Positions 24,595 through 36,685 of a stretch of 64,000 nt of DNA are shown piece after piece. A program made the position numbers and the translations under genes. Under the pieces are notes generated by a model, which was not told where the DNA came from, did not search any database, and saw only the letters and a program-made list of their open reading frames with translations. Location of the stretch: assembly GCA_905250115.1 (NCBI GenBank), contig CAJNOI010000128.1, positions 210,064 through 274,063 on the forward strand, read 5' to 3'. The stretch is from Adineta steineri. Taxonomy: Eukaryota > Rotifera > Eurotatoria > Adinetida > Adinetidae. Every line of letters begins with the position of its first letter. The stretch's first letter is position 1.

Positions 24595-24785
24595 TTATTA
24601 TTATATAAATACAATAACAACTATCCTTCTTTTTTTTCTTCTCTGTTCTTTGATATTTAATTCGATAGATTTGTATTAACTCACACATATATAATTTATT
24701 TATTTTTTAATATCAAAAAACAATTACTGATATAAACAAGAATATAATTATTGACAGTTTATCACTGTATATGTATATAATTATT

Positions 24786-25560
24786 TTATTTACAATGTTC
24801 AGATAACCATGTAAGACCTTCGGTTAAACCACTTCCATTTAATGCTGAACAAGGTATTATTGCATAAGGACGGACAAATTTATCTAAACGTAATGCTTGT
24901 CGTATTTCATCTGGTTGCATACTACCGGCTACATCTTGTTTATTACAAAGTAAAAGTAAACTAACATTACGCATTTCACGATCATTTAATATTTTTTCTA
25001 ATTCACGGCGTGCTTCATCCATTCGTTCATAATCTGTTGAATCAACAACGAATATAAGACCTTGAGATCCAGTAAAATAATGTCGCCACAATGGACGAAT
25101 TTTATCCTGAAAAGAAAATGTTTTTAAGATTAATATATATCATAAAAAGATGAAAATAAAAGATTATAGTATTTTAACTTTGAAAAGAATTGTTGTTCCT
25201 TGAAATTATACTAACTGCTATTTTTCTTTAGAACTAATTATAGAAATTTTTCAATATTTTAATTTGAAAATTATTCATAATTTTTACTATAATATTTAAA
25301 ATTATCATACTTGTCCACCGACATCCCATACAGTAAAATGAACACGATCTAAAATAACTGTTTCAACTGCAAATCCAACAGTTGGTACGGTTGAACGAAA
25401 TTCTTGTAAACGTAAACGAGAAAGAATTGATGTTTTTCCAGCATTATCTAAATAATAATATAAACAAAATATAAATTATTATTTTATTAATCATACCAAG
25501 TCCAAGTAACAATATCCGATAACGTTTTTTACCAAAAATCGTTCCAAATAGATTTCCCAT
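24786..25560 (-). CDS. ARF-family small GTPase
   Basis: Three exons on the minus strand, 25497-25560, 25311-25447 and 24786-25106, giving 173 residues, a typical ARF/ARL length. ARF-type GTPases are membrane switches in vesicle trafficking and cilium or cytoskeletal traffic. Seen: MGNLFG with Gly2 available for myristoylation, the P-loop GLDNAGKTS (residues 20-28), switch I TVPTVGF, WDVGGQ at 62-67 keeping the catalytic Gln67, NKQD for guanine specificity, and a late [25 protein letters not shown] is identical to classical ARFs, but the rest ([27 protein letters not shown]) is divergent, so it may be an ARF-like protein rather than ARF1. Introns are 49 and 204 bp. Its 3' end is duplicated at 19271-19330. 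Confidence 0.9.
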
Positions 25561-26414
25561 TATTTGTTTTTTTTATCTATAGTTTTACATATATATGTTA
25601 TTTCATCATACTTATTTCTATAAATAAGATTACTAATAACAATAATCCTAACTAAATTTTATTATATATATGATTCATTACATTAGACAGCATTTTGACA
25701 TGTACCAATAGAAACATTCAAGAGGGCGGTAATGAAGGTTGTTGACTTGACAACATATGAACGGTTCATTGCGTTCTATTCTATTGGCTGATTAAACCAT
25801 AGCTAACCTTTAATATAAAATAATGATAAATTACATCTTTTTTAAGTATTAATTATTGATATAAAATTAATATAAATCAATCAACTTATGAGTTAAAATA
25901 TGAATCTCTTTCATAAATAATTTCAACTATACAGAGTATTCTCTTTCAAAATAACAACAATAACAAAAAAATAGATTATATAGCTTGTTCAATTAAATAT
26001 TAATAAAGTTCATTCAGATTTGACAAGCACGAATAGTCTATTTTTGATAAGTTAGCTTAGAAATAATTAGACTATATATTAAATGTCAAAGAAAAATAAA
26101 GTAATTTTATTTTATACTAATCAACAATGACATATAGAAAAAATAATTAAATAAATTTTTTTTGTCGTAAACAGTTAGTTTAATATTCGTTTAAAACATT
26201 TTCCCGTTATAAATCAACAAGAAGTATAAACATGTATTTATTTTCTTATCATAAAAAATATTTTTTCAAAACAAAAAAACAAATTAATGTTTTTAGACCG
26301 ATTCTCTGGTTTTTTTTTCAATTAATTTTTTGAATCATAAATTTTTTTTTTTTATTAATAAATAAGGAAAGAAAAAAAAAAGAGAGAGACAAGCCATCTT
26401 GTCGCAATAAATAA
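25561..26414. other. Intergenic stretch between the GTPase gene and the tRNA gene
   Basis: No gene is supported. It should contain the GTPase promoter near 25561-25800. Confidence 0.45.
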
Positions 26415-26494
26415 TGACAGCGGTGGGATTCGAACCCACGCCTTTTACGACTGGTGCCTAAAACCAGCGCCTTAGACCACTCGGCCACACTGCC
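26415..26494 (-). tRNA. tRNA-Leu (anticodon UAG)
   Basis: On the minus strand it reads GGCAGTGTGGCCGAGTGG for the acceptor and D arm start, with anticodon stem CTGGT/ACCAG and loop TTTAGGC, giving anticodon UAG (codon CUA). A long class II variable arm, the T-loop box GGTTCGAATCC and an A discriminator follow. The acceptor stem pairs with two G-U wobbles. Length is 80 nt and no intron is seen. An open frame over it (26318-26506) is an artefact of the tRNA. Confidence 0.96.
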
Positions 26495-27610
26495 GTTCTT
26501 CATCAATCTTTCATTGAGATGTCATTGAAAGAAAAAAACTCGATTTCAAGATGTATAAAGTAAAGTTAAAAATTTATGAATGTACTACTATTTTGATTCA
26601 TTCAAGCTATTCAAGAGAAAATTTGAATACATTGAGTACTTACAAATATTTTTTAAAGAGGTAAATATTAAATGATGTACTTTATAAAAGAAAATAATTA
26701 TTGAGCTCTTATTAACAATTGAAGTTATTCTAGTTCCTATATATTTTTTGTCGCATTTTATAAATATTTCCTCTCTTAATGTCTTTATTTTGAAGTATTT
26801 CAGACAAATAGTATATCATACAATTTGCATAAAATAATAGTTTCAAAGTTCAATACACATATAAGATTTATAAGTCGGTTTTTTTAATATAATTATAAGG
26901 AATTTGATAATATATGCCTTTGAGCTTCATAAAGATACTGATCTGTTCTTATCCTTTGTTGGAACAAGTAACTCCAAGGATCTTTTAGTAAATTAAATTA
27001 TACGTAGGAGTTTTCATACAGCTATATTATAATAGAATTCGACGTTATTCAAGTTTCGAAGGAATTGATTGAAAAAATATATTGATAATGAAATTTTGAA
27101 AATGAAATGTCAATACAAATTTCATCTTTTTGTCGCGTCTAACATTAATTTCTTTGTTGTTATATCACTGGTTCGTTATTTTTTTGATAGTATTAGGAGG
27201 TCGTAGATAATTTCATTTATTATTAAATATATGAATGACTGAACTCTTTAATTATATCGATTCAATTGTAGTATAAAATTTGTATATAAAAAAGCTGTCA
27301 ATTAATGATCTGTTAACATTGTGTTTGAGTTTAATGATTAAAATGTAGATTTTTATTTAATTAAAGATTGTCAAATGTGAAATAAACTCAAATGTTTGTA
27401 TAAAAATTATTAATATTAAATTTGACTATTTAATATTCATTTGAATTGTAATCCAAGATAATATTCTTCATCTGTCTGCTAGAACACAGGATTTAATAAT
27501 AGTAACATCTCTTTCAAAAAAAATACAAAATAAAACAAGAAAAAAAAAGAAGAAGAAACACACTGATAAATTTGAATAAAAGGGAGAGAGAGAGAAAAAA
27601 AAGAAAAAGC
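26495..27610. other. Intergenic AT-rich stretch
   Basis: No gene, RNA or repeat could be supported over about 1.1 kb. Confidence 0.45.
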
Positions 27611-27870
27611 CTAAATTTTTCGTTTGGTTGTTACAGTTAAGTTTGACGATGTATTCTCAGTACCATTTTTTAAGAATGAACTAAGATCACAAAGAAATAA
27701 ACCTTGATTATTTGTTTCAGTTGATTGATCACGTAAAGATTTAGTTGGTGTCTGAGCAGATTTTGTTTGACGATTTGTATGCATTGGAGAATCAAGTGTT
27801 TGTGATGAAGATGTTATCATATGAAGAGTTTTTTCATAAGATGTACTTCGATCTTGTTTATTTATGAATG
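27611..27870 (-). CDS. Candidate terminal exon of the Ser/Gln-rich gene
   Basis: The frame ending at 27611 encodes polar sequence in the style of the upstream exons (YEKTLHMITSSSQTLDSP, then RQTKSAQTPTKSLRDQ) and ends in TTKRKI. An in-frame stop lies at about 27893, and no acceptor in the right phase for the strong donor at 28020 was found. AG sites at about 27851 and 27857 would need a different donor phase. It is probably a real exon, but the join is unresolved. Confidence 0.4.
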
Positions 27871-27969
27871 GTTCCGTATTTGTTTGAACATTTTTTTAAT
27901 TCACGTGATGTTTTTATTGTTGGCGGTGATGATGATGATGTTGTTGCTGTTGTTGTTAATGATGAATCA

Positions 27970-30900
27970 TCACTTTGTTGTGTTGAAAAAGTAATTTTTT
28001 TTCACCGTTTGAATACTTACCTGAAGACCAACATCACGTGTACTTATATTATTTCTACTTGTATTACTACGTGATTTATGTCGTCGATGACGATGATTAT
28101 GATTATGATGATGATGATCAGTTGTTGATGATGAACCGGTTGATAATGGTGATGGAGTTGAATCATGATAAATAATTGGTTTAGTAGAATCAATATCATC
28201 CATTGGAGCAATAGTAAGTAATGTTTGAAAAGACCCATCACGTTTTTCAATCATCAACATTTTCGATGAATTTGGAGTATGTGGACGTTGATTATGACTT
28301 GGAGAAGTAGTATCATCAATATATCGTAACTATAACAAATAAAAAAGAAGATAGTTTAGTTTTAAAAAAAGGTAAATATTGATTTATGTCTGAATAATTT
28401 ATCTACATAGAATATATATATGTGTTTGTTCGAAAGAAATCTTAAAATTTCTATTGAATAATAAAATAGAACATACATTTGGTGACATTCTTTTCATATG
28501 TTCTATAGTTGCTGGGGATGCTGATGGTGGTGGTTCTGCTGCATGTTGATGTCGTACAACAGAATAAAGTGTTGTTGGATCTGGTTGTTGAATAATAATT
28601 GATTGATTTTCTAAATCAACAAACGATGAAAATGTTGCCATTGTCCATGTTAATTGTGTTTGTGAAGCACAAGATTTTTTTTCATTTCGATTAATTGAGA
28701 TTTTATTTGTTGATGTTGAATCCGGATATAAAATATTATCATAAAGTGATTGTGTATTTGCATAGACAGGTTCTTGTTGTATTGTTGGAAATTGACTATA
28801 TGTTGATTCAATACGACGTGGTGCTTTAATTAATGAATTTCCTACAGGTATTAATGATGAATGACAATCAGACAATCTTCCATATGTATTATTATCAAGT
28901 GATGTTTGAGACATTGCACGAAAATTATCTACTGTTGCACTATAAGTTATAGGAATAGTTGTTGTTGATAATGGATTATTTTGTGATGAAGAAAAATTCG
29001 TTGAATATGGTCGGGGTAATATTAAACGATTGTTGGGTGATGAGAGTTGATATACTTCTATCTGACTACGACGATGTGTTGAATAGAAATATGATGATTG
29101 ATTTAAAGCTCGTGCATAATGATCGATCGTTGGATGACATTGAATTGAATTAAGTGGTAATGGTGGCGGAATGTAATCATTATGTTCTTCATAACGCAAT
29201 TCTCGACGACTTGATTTACTATTGAGACGATCAGCGGAACGACTCAATTGCTGTGCTTGTTGTTTTTGTTGATATGGTTGAGAAGTTTTAGTTGTTGATG
29301 GTATAGCAGAAATTGATGTTTGACTTTGATGTTGTTCTCCTGTTGCGCCTCCACAACGTATTGATGAAAAAAATGTATTTGAATAACGACGAGATGTGTC
29401 ACGATAAATAACACTATTTGAATTATTAACTTTATCGTTCGATTGATGATGATGACGATGTTGATGTGAAGAAGTTTTGGATAGATTTTCGTTTGTAATT
29501 GGACTAATAGCAAATGTTGAATATGTTGGTGATAGATTTTTCTAAATAATAATAGACTTAGTTTTTCTATATTTTAAGTTAATCAAAATTTCTTTCTTTT
29601 TTTATCTATTTGTATTGAGAGTTTTTTCAAAACAGGAAAAGGAAATTTTTTGATAAGGATTATCCTCTTAATGAAGCATAACATTTACCTTTGTCTTTCA
29701 TGAATTTTGTTATGAATAAAAAAGCAAGAATTGTATTCAAGTAAACACTAGAGTTTTTCCTCCTGTCCTACTTATGATAATAAATAGAAAAAAGAGAGTT
29801 CTCCACAATAAAGAGGTACTTGAATCTTCTTATTAAAAAAGAAACGAGAGAAAAAGTGTAACTTTTTTTTTGTTTTTTATCATATTTTACTTAACAATTG
29901 TCGTTCGGATCATAAAAAAAGAACTAAAGTTAAGTATGTATGTTTACTCTAGTTGTCGACGACGACACGGCATTAACAGGCGCAAACAACATCCGTCTTT
30001 TCTTTTTTTTTTTCTCATTGTTATTTTTCTTTCTCTTCTCATTCCCACAGGACTAGAAATTGTAAACGAGATTCAGTCTATCGATAATCGATAACATTCT
30101 CATGGACATATACGTATAGCCCATCTAAAATATATGTTCAACCTACTATTACATTTCTCTACACTACATAAGCTAATCATTACCAATTAATAGTTAAAAA
30201 CAAACTATGAACAATTCTCAATTGGCATAATGATTGTAAACAGTGCACAATGATCACGACTAGTGTTAGTATGCATAATCAATTACATTTGTCTCTCTCT
30301 CTCTCATTTTTTCTGTGTATCTTTTGACACACTTTAGTCTTTTCTCGTCTCGTCAGTCGTTGTTAGTTTAGTTAATCTAAATTATTTCTCGCGCGACGCG
30401 ACGTCAAGGTGTAGCGTTAAAAATTCTTCTCTCTCTCTCTCTGTTTGCACATGTAGTATAAAAGGGAGTATATTCATTGTTTAAAACACACATGGACGCG
30501 CATTTTCGTATTTACTATTCATCGTCGCGTGATGATGAGTGTACATACGTATATTGGCGGTCGCGTCGTCTGATGTCAGATATAGTTGTACCTAGTAGTA
30601 TTAGTCATGCTAGTATCTGCTCTTTAGTATAGTTATTGGACTTGTCATGATACGAACTCAAACCGTAAAGAACAAGAAGAAAAGAAATGGTAAAATAACA
30701 ACAATTAGTTCCTATGATATATAAAGGAAGAAACTGAGAATGCAATTAGTACAATTTGATTTCATTTATCTTCTTTTGTTAAAAGACCACATACTTACAC
30801 AATATATATATAATGTTATTCCTTTATTTATAAGCTATACTCATTGAAAAAAGAAAAAAAGTTTATGGTAACTTGAAGGTTATTAATATAAACGTCCGTC

Positions 30901-32252
30901 GAACATGTTGAAAAAGGAAAAACCGCAACAAAAAAAGAAACGAGAAGAAAGAAAAAGCACACAATATAGTGATGACGATGCTATCGTGTCTTCTACTCTT
31001 AGTTTTTTTTTCCTCAGTATATACTATTCCTTTTCTTCTATAGATGTAGAGGTTTTGTTACTCTTACACATTGCATTCGTTGTTCTTAGTCTTATTGAGA
31101 ACGGTTTGTTTTGTCGTGGGAAACATGAGAGAATGAGCGAACTCAGAAGAGCTTTTGCTTTCTTAATACTATTGAACGATGATTTGTCGCTTATTCGTTC
31201 TCGATTCACTAAGAAAACAAGCAAATCACTATATCGTAAAATTAGATAAGCACATAGCACATGTAGGCATGCGTCGGTCTCATATAACAGTATAGATGAA
31301 GAGAAAGAATGTGTGAGTAAGAAGAAGCAGAAGAGGAGGAAACCAATTTTTTATGGTCTCAGTCGTATTCATCTTCCTTTTTTTTTTAAACTTACTTGAT
31401 TGATATCTATGAATAGTATTCTTTAAAATTATTTGCCTGAATAATTAGTCGATTTCTTATAGTGAATTACTCTATTAGATTATATAAGACCTTGACTATA
31501 TTAGAGAAAGAAAACCTTTTAATCAAAGGAACAAAACAAGATATATATATATATATCCATAAAAGAGGAAAATGTCTTTTATATACACGCTTATCCATTT
31601 GTCACTGCTATTAGAGAACAAAAAAATGCCTTGACTATTATATTGATAACGTAGAGATATTATGATAAACAATATAAAACAGAGGCATTCATTATGTTAA
31701 AAAATCATATTTCTTTTTTTTTTCACGACAAAAACGAAGAGATATGAAGAAGAATTATTTCCTGGTGTATGCGTAGATGAGAGACGATGAAGAAGGAGAA
31801 GAAAAAAGAAGACGAAGAAGAAGATGAGCAACATGTATTCGCGTAAATTATAGCCGACAACAAGAATATTCTTTCTGTTAACGATGCTATTGAAAGACAA
31901 GATAAATCGATAATATAAAGGAATAAAACTAGAAAAGCAATGGTGTTGATTATTTGTAAAAAAAACGAAAAGTAATTAGATAAATTATATTCTTTGATTT
32001 TTTGATATTTAAAGAAAAAATTAAACGTCAACAGTTGATTTATACTTACATTTTCGTCTTGATCAGTACTACCACGTTTTGACAAGTCATTTTCAGACTT
32101 CGTTCGAGGACGTTTCTATAATTAAAAATAAAAAATAAAAAAAGAAGTAATATGCTACATGTTTCAATGTTATTTATATTAATATATATTTGTCCCAGAT
32201 GACATTTCATATTTATATTTAGAAAACTTACTTTAACACGAAATAGCTTCAT
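27970..32252 (-). CDS. Ser/Gln/His-rich protein of unknown function
   Basis: Minus-strand exons 32232-32252, 32050-32115, 28477-29541 and 28021-28329 all join in phase 0. Reading through the donor at 28020 gives a stop at 27970 and 503 residues; splicing there would lead to the candidate exon at 27611-27870. The protein starts MKLFRVK, then KRPRTKSENDLSKRG, a long Ser/Thr/Gln/Asn-rich part with IPPPLPLNS, EPVYANTQSLYDNILYP (possible phosphotyrosine sites) and ASQTQLTW, a stretch MLMIEKRDGSFQTLLTIAP that looks folded, and a His-rich run. I recognise no family. It is predicted to be largely disordered, perhaps a scaffold or adaptor. A second possible first exon lies at 34283-34645. The 1.9-kb intron between 29541 and 32050 is long for this genome. 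Confidence 0.55.
30396..30560 (+). promoter_or_regulatory. Possible promoter with TATA box and CRE-like sites
   Basis: Inside the long intron, a TATAAAAGGG box at 30457-30466 on the plus strand sits in an unusually CpG-rich patch for this sequence: CGCGCGACGCGACGTCA near 30391-30405 and CGTCGCGTGATG near 30522-30533. No open frame with a recognisable product follows within 500 bp, so any transcript would be non-coding, antisense or spliced. Confidence 0.3.
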
Positions 32253-34282
32253 TCGTCTTTAATGAGAGATTAACAGGCACTAGGCAGCGTGACTATCATT
32301 TCTTTAATACCATTCTCTCATGATAATAATAATAACAATAGCAACCAGTACAAAAACAAGAATAGGAGAGGATGAGGCGTCGGTTATAAAAGTAGAAGCT
32401 CATCATCATCATCCTTATATTACTCGTAGTTAGAAAAGAGAAAAAGAACGATTTCCTGTTCGTCTCCCGTTTTTTTTTTCTTCTTTTTTTTTTCAATTTC
32501 TTTTCAACGTGCTATGTACGCACGCCTTCACAGAAAACGTCTAACGAGCCATCAGATATATGCGCAGATACCTAAGCCACCACAATTCAATAGAATGAAG
32601 GCACAAAAAAAAAAGAGAAGGAATCGAGCGTCACATTGTGCCAGAAAATATTCACACATATTTATATTTATATATGTTTTTTTCTAAAATGCCTAAATAC
32701 TTGAACTGCACTACCGCATACTTTCCATGCTTTTATCAAGAAAATACCCGTCTATAGAACAATAAAACGAACGGTTCGTTTTTCAATGAGAAAAAAATAG
32801 AGTGAGTGATTAAATATTATTTCCGGTAAAAATACCTTGTTGATGGAAAAATAAAGATGTATATACCTAACAAATCGTTAGATTAATCGATTCGGCTCTT
32901 TTCTTTTCTTTCTAATAAAATTTTTTTTTTTTTGATTATATTTCAAACTAAAAGAATTCAAAGCTATGTTCACTAAATAAATAAATATGTATATAGTAAC
33001 ACTTCTCAGATAATACTTCAATAGATATTCAGTTACATTCTCATTGATATATTATCTATTATAATCAAATTTCTATTTGTTCAAGAAGAAATCATAACAT
33101 AGTTCTTTTGATGATGTTAATGATGATGTAATTGAACATATTGGATTCTTAAAAATATACAATAAGTATAGCGACGCGTGTGATCACGCATATTGATATA
33201 GACAATTGTCTATATGATGATGTTCAATGAATCTGTCACGTATATCTAAATTCAAAAACATCAACTATGATTTTTTTTTCGTGCTTCACAAAGTCACACG
33301 TCATTCACATACTATTATTCATGTCAAAAACGATCAATCTATCATAGAAGAATAAAATAAATTAGAAAATTGTCATTTCAATTTCTTTCTAGTTTTGTGT
33401 AAAAGAAAAATAAGACTATATATTTGGATTATATATAGATAAATGAGTTTTTTCTTTGTATTGACATAATCTAGAGGATTTAATGAGAAACAAATGTATG
33501 GCGTAAAAGGTCAAATCAAACATGTGTATTGTTAGAAGTAATAAGTAGACGACTAATTATAATTTTTTTATTTGAAATGATTTTTAATTTAACAAAATCT
33601 TTTAAAACTTTTCATATGTCAATAGAAATAACTTTCATAATTACTATTTGAAAATAATTGACAGTAGATTAACTTAAGATAATTTTTAACTATACAAAAG
33701 TAAAAATTTTTTTTTTCTTTCTTGTTAAATAAATATAATTATGAAAGAAAAACTCTAATTGAGGTGTCTGTTTATATAACATGTTTCCATTAATAAAATC
33801 AAACAATAGAGAAATAGAGATCTCTGTCCATTATTTGAATAAAAATTTTTTTTTCGCTTTGAATATGGTTACTTGTCATCACATTAATATAGATAGTGTT
33901 GAAAGACCAATTAATGAACATGTATATTGGTTATTATGCTCGACCTATTTTTTTTTTTTTGAAATTATTTTCAATGTCATTTATAACATTAAATGTATAA
34001 CTAAGATTTTATCATTTTCTTTTCATATTGTTCATCAAACTCAGACATTGGTAGATCATCTTACATATACATATTAATATTGTTATTCTTTTACTAGTAT
34101 ACAATCACATCTTCTAGTAGACAATGTAATGTATGTATAAGAAAGTATAGAAAAATAAAATTTTCAATGATCAGTTGTTACGGAGAAGAAGAAGAAGAAA
34201 GGTTTCGTATTAAACAATCGGTCACTTATACACAGCAGGTGTGCTTGTTAAATATACCTAAGAAAAATAAATAATGACTTAC
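32253..34282. other. Non-coding stretch, probably intron or 5' region of the Ser/Gln-rich gene
   Basis: No exon was recognised. If the upstream first exon is used this is intron; if not, it is the 5' flank of the MKLFRVK exon. Open frames here (33781-34077 and others) are AT-driven and without domains. Confidence 0.45.
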
Positions 34283-34645
34283 TTCTATTGGTATTTTTAT
34301 TGAATTGGATTTAACATGCATTGTACGTTCAGAACTACAAGATGAAAACCATTTTGACCATTTTTTTTTCCATGATAAGGAATTTTTCATTGGTATTTGT
34401 TGATGTTGTTGTTGTTGTTGTTCACTTAGGGAAATATTTTCTTGATTAGTATTATGATCGGTAATTGACATTGATAAAACTTGTGGCTTGTTTAATAATG
34501 ATCCTGACTGCTGTTGCTTTGCTATTCTCTTCTTCCATCGATGATGCTGATGATGATGATGCTGATGACACCGCGATTTATTATTATTATTATTATTTGA
34601 ATCAATCGTCGTAAGGTTACTATTCATGGCTTTGTGATGTTCCAT
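34283..34645 (-). CDS. Candidate alternative first exon of the Ser/Gln-rich gene
   Basis: An ATG at 34645 opens 121 codons: MEHHKAMNSN, a polyasparagine run, a His-rich run, a basic KKRIAK segment, a polyglutamine run, SLSWKKKWSKWFSSCSSE and finally KSNSIKIPIE. It ends at a good GTAAGTC donor in phase 0. It could splice to KRPRTKSENDL at 32115, the same acceptor available to the seven-codon exon MKLFRVK. The link to the downstream gene is inference; it might be a separate gene. Confidence 0.45.
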
Positions 34646-36239
34646 ATCTTTTTTCTTCAATCAATTGTTGTATACAAAAAAGAAATGAGTACAGGTCATG
34701 AAAGAAGAAAAGATAAATATTCAATCATTTCTTTCTTTTTTTTCTTCTATTCTTGTCGTTAGTTTTTTTTACTTGATATATTGAACATTGATGGTAAATT
34801 AATTAGGACAGCAAGGACGTGAAATAAAGCAAGCGAAACTTTAATGATAATGATTGTATAAAAAATATGAGAATGGCGAAGTGATCAACGTATTGATATA
34901 TACATATAGATGTGCATACAGCCTAGTGATCAAAACCATCTATCATGGATAATCGTGTTATTGTGAGATGTGTATGATTATTATTTGAGGACGAATGAAG
35001 AAGGAGGAGAAATATCTGGTTCGCCAACGGCAATGGACATGAAGTGACAAACCTACAATCAATACAAAGGAAGAAAGAGAAGAAATCAATGACATTTTTA
35101 TAAAAAAAAAAGTATACGGACTCAAAATAGACAGGTGATCGTAGTTGAATAGGTATCATGATACACCTATTTCGATATATATATATATGTATGTCGCTGT
35201 CTGTCTTTCAAAAGTATAGATGATTGAAGAGAAAACAATATTTCAATTTATATTATGAATTTTTATTGAACGTTTAACTCATCTTATGATTATTTTCATG
35301 AATAATCATTAAAAAAACATTAATATTAATATATATATATATATATCATTCATTTACTTGAAATCCTTCTGGTAAATAATCGTTCATTGATTCTATCAAT
35401 TTAATTTTTCATTTATGACATATATATATTTCATAGTATAGCAAAAAATTGTATCTATGTGGACAACGTCTATTTTTATCTATGTTTGTATTTTTTTAAT
35501 TGATAAATTAGAAAATAAAGGGTGTTCACTATTGATGATAGAAGAAAGGGAAAAAAAAAGTAATATTGATGATGTAATTATGACTTTGTTGATGTTATAA
35601 ATGGTAATGATGACTTTGTTTTATGTATGGTCCATGAGATTTCTTATTACATACAGAATTGATGAGGAAAATAAATTCTCTCACCATCAATGGTATAATT
35701 ACTAGCAAATAAAATCTTCTGCTTTTTTCTCTGTGTACATATACATGTATATACGGTTTTCAATGATCAAGTTATATTTACAGCTATGTTATGACTGATG
35801 TTTTAAAAAAATGTAAATTTTATATTTGATATGGATGTTATGAAGGTAAAATAAGAAATAGTGTAAAAAATAAATTGAATATATTGTCAGTAGAATTATT
35901 CTTCAAATGATAAATTATCGAATAGCATATATTTTAATTTCTTTATTAACCGAAATCAGTAAATTACAAGTATTTGTCAATGTCTTCTTTCAGTAATTAT
36001 ACATGGTTAAAGAATTTAGTAAGAAAACAGGTTGCTACAGGAGATACAATAAAGAAAATAGTTGAATCGAATGATTTCTTCGAGTAACGATAGATTGTAA
36101 TAATCAAAGTGTGAACTTATTTAACGTCTGAGATTTATTGCATTATAAATATTGACCAATGTATGCATTAGAATATCTCGTACATCATTTTTTTTGTTTA
36201 AAATATTTGTCAACAGAAACATGTAATTCAAAAGATAAG
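34646..36239. other. Intergenic stretch
   Basis: No gene is supported. It contains a TA microsatellite near 35329-35346. The open frame 34923-35159 on the minus strand has no domain. Confidence 0.45.
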
Positions 36240-36406
36240 CAGAGCCTGCGCGAAGGATCTAAGATTGGGGGGGGGGGGGGGGAAAAGGATATTTATAAAA
36301 AAAAAATAAAAAAAAAAAAAAAAAAATTTTTAAAAAACCACCCAGAAAAAAAAAAAAAAAAAACAAAAATGGGGAAGGTGGGGGGGGGGGGGGTGAGCGG
36401 GTGCTG
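36240..36406. mobile_element. hAT-like MITE with long G and A tracts, 167 bp
   Basis: Starts CAGAGCCTGCGCGA, and its other end read in complement is CAGCACCCGCTCAC. The flanks AAGATAAG (36232-36239) and CAGATAAG (36407-36414) agree in seven of eight bases, as an aged 8-bp target duplication. The interior is nearly all G-runs (about G17 near 36266 and G13 near 36380) separated by long A-runs. Confidence 0.68.
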
Positions 36407-36685
36407 CAGATAAGAATAAAATAAATCAAATATTGAATACCTGAAAATTCTCACTCAACAAAACCAAAAGATCTTCATACCATAGATCTCCTTGCAAATT
36501 TATTTCATAGTGTAGTTATAAATAGATTCTCTTACAACAGTCTATACATAAATAGCAAGTTTTGTTTTGCTAAGAAAGATATGATGTATTATATATTACT
36601 TGCAGGACATTAGAAATTAAAAGAAATTATTTTATTCATAATTTGACTAAAGATCAAGTGTTCTTATTACCCATGAGTTTCATTG

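Larger units (their letters stand above)
20596..24841. repeat. Tandem duplication, second unit
   Basis: Homologous to 14886-19330. An insertion of about 450 bp (roughly 20660-21110) near its left end is absent from the first unit. The spacer after the galactosyltransferase is shorter here. The right end runs into an intact ARF-type gene, so this unit lies at the ancestral position of that gene's 3' end. Confidence 0.85.

Noticed and set aside
26318-26506. Open frame on the minus strand over the tRNA-Leu gene
   Set aside because: Its sequence is a translation of the tRNA itself; the tRNA fold and T-loop box explain it.
30905-31260. Overlapping open frames on both strands
   Set aside because: No domains, low-complexity charged or hydrophobic composition, within an intron of the minus-strand gene.
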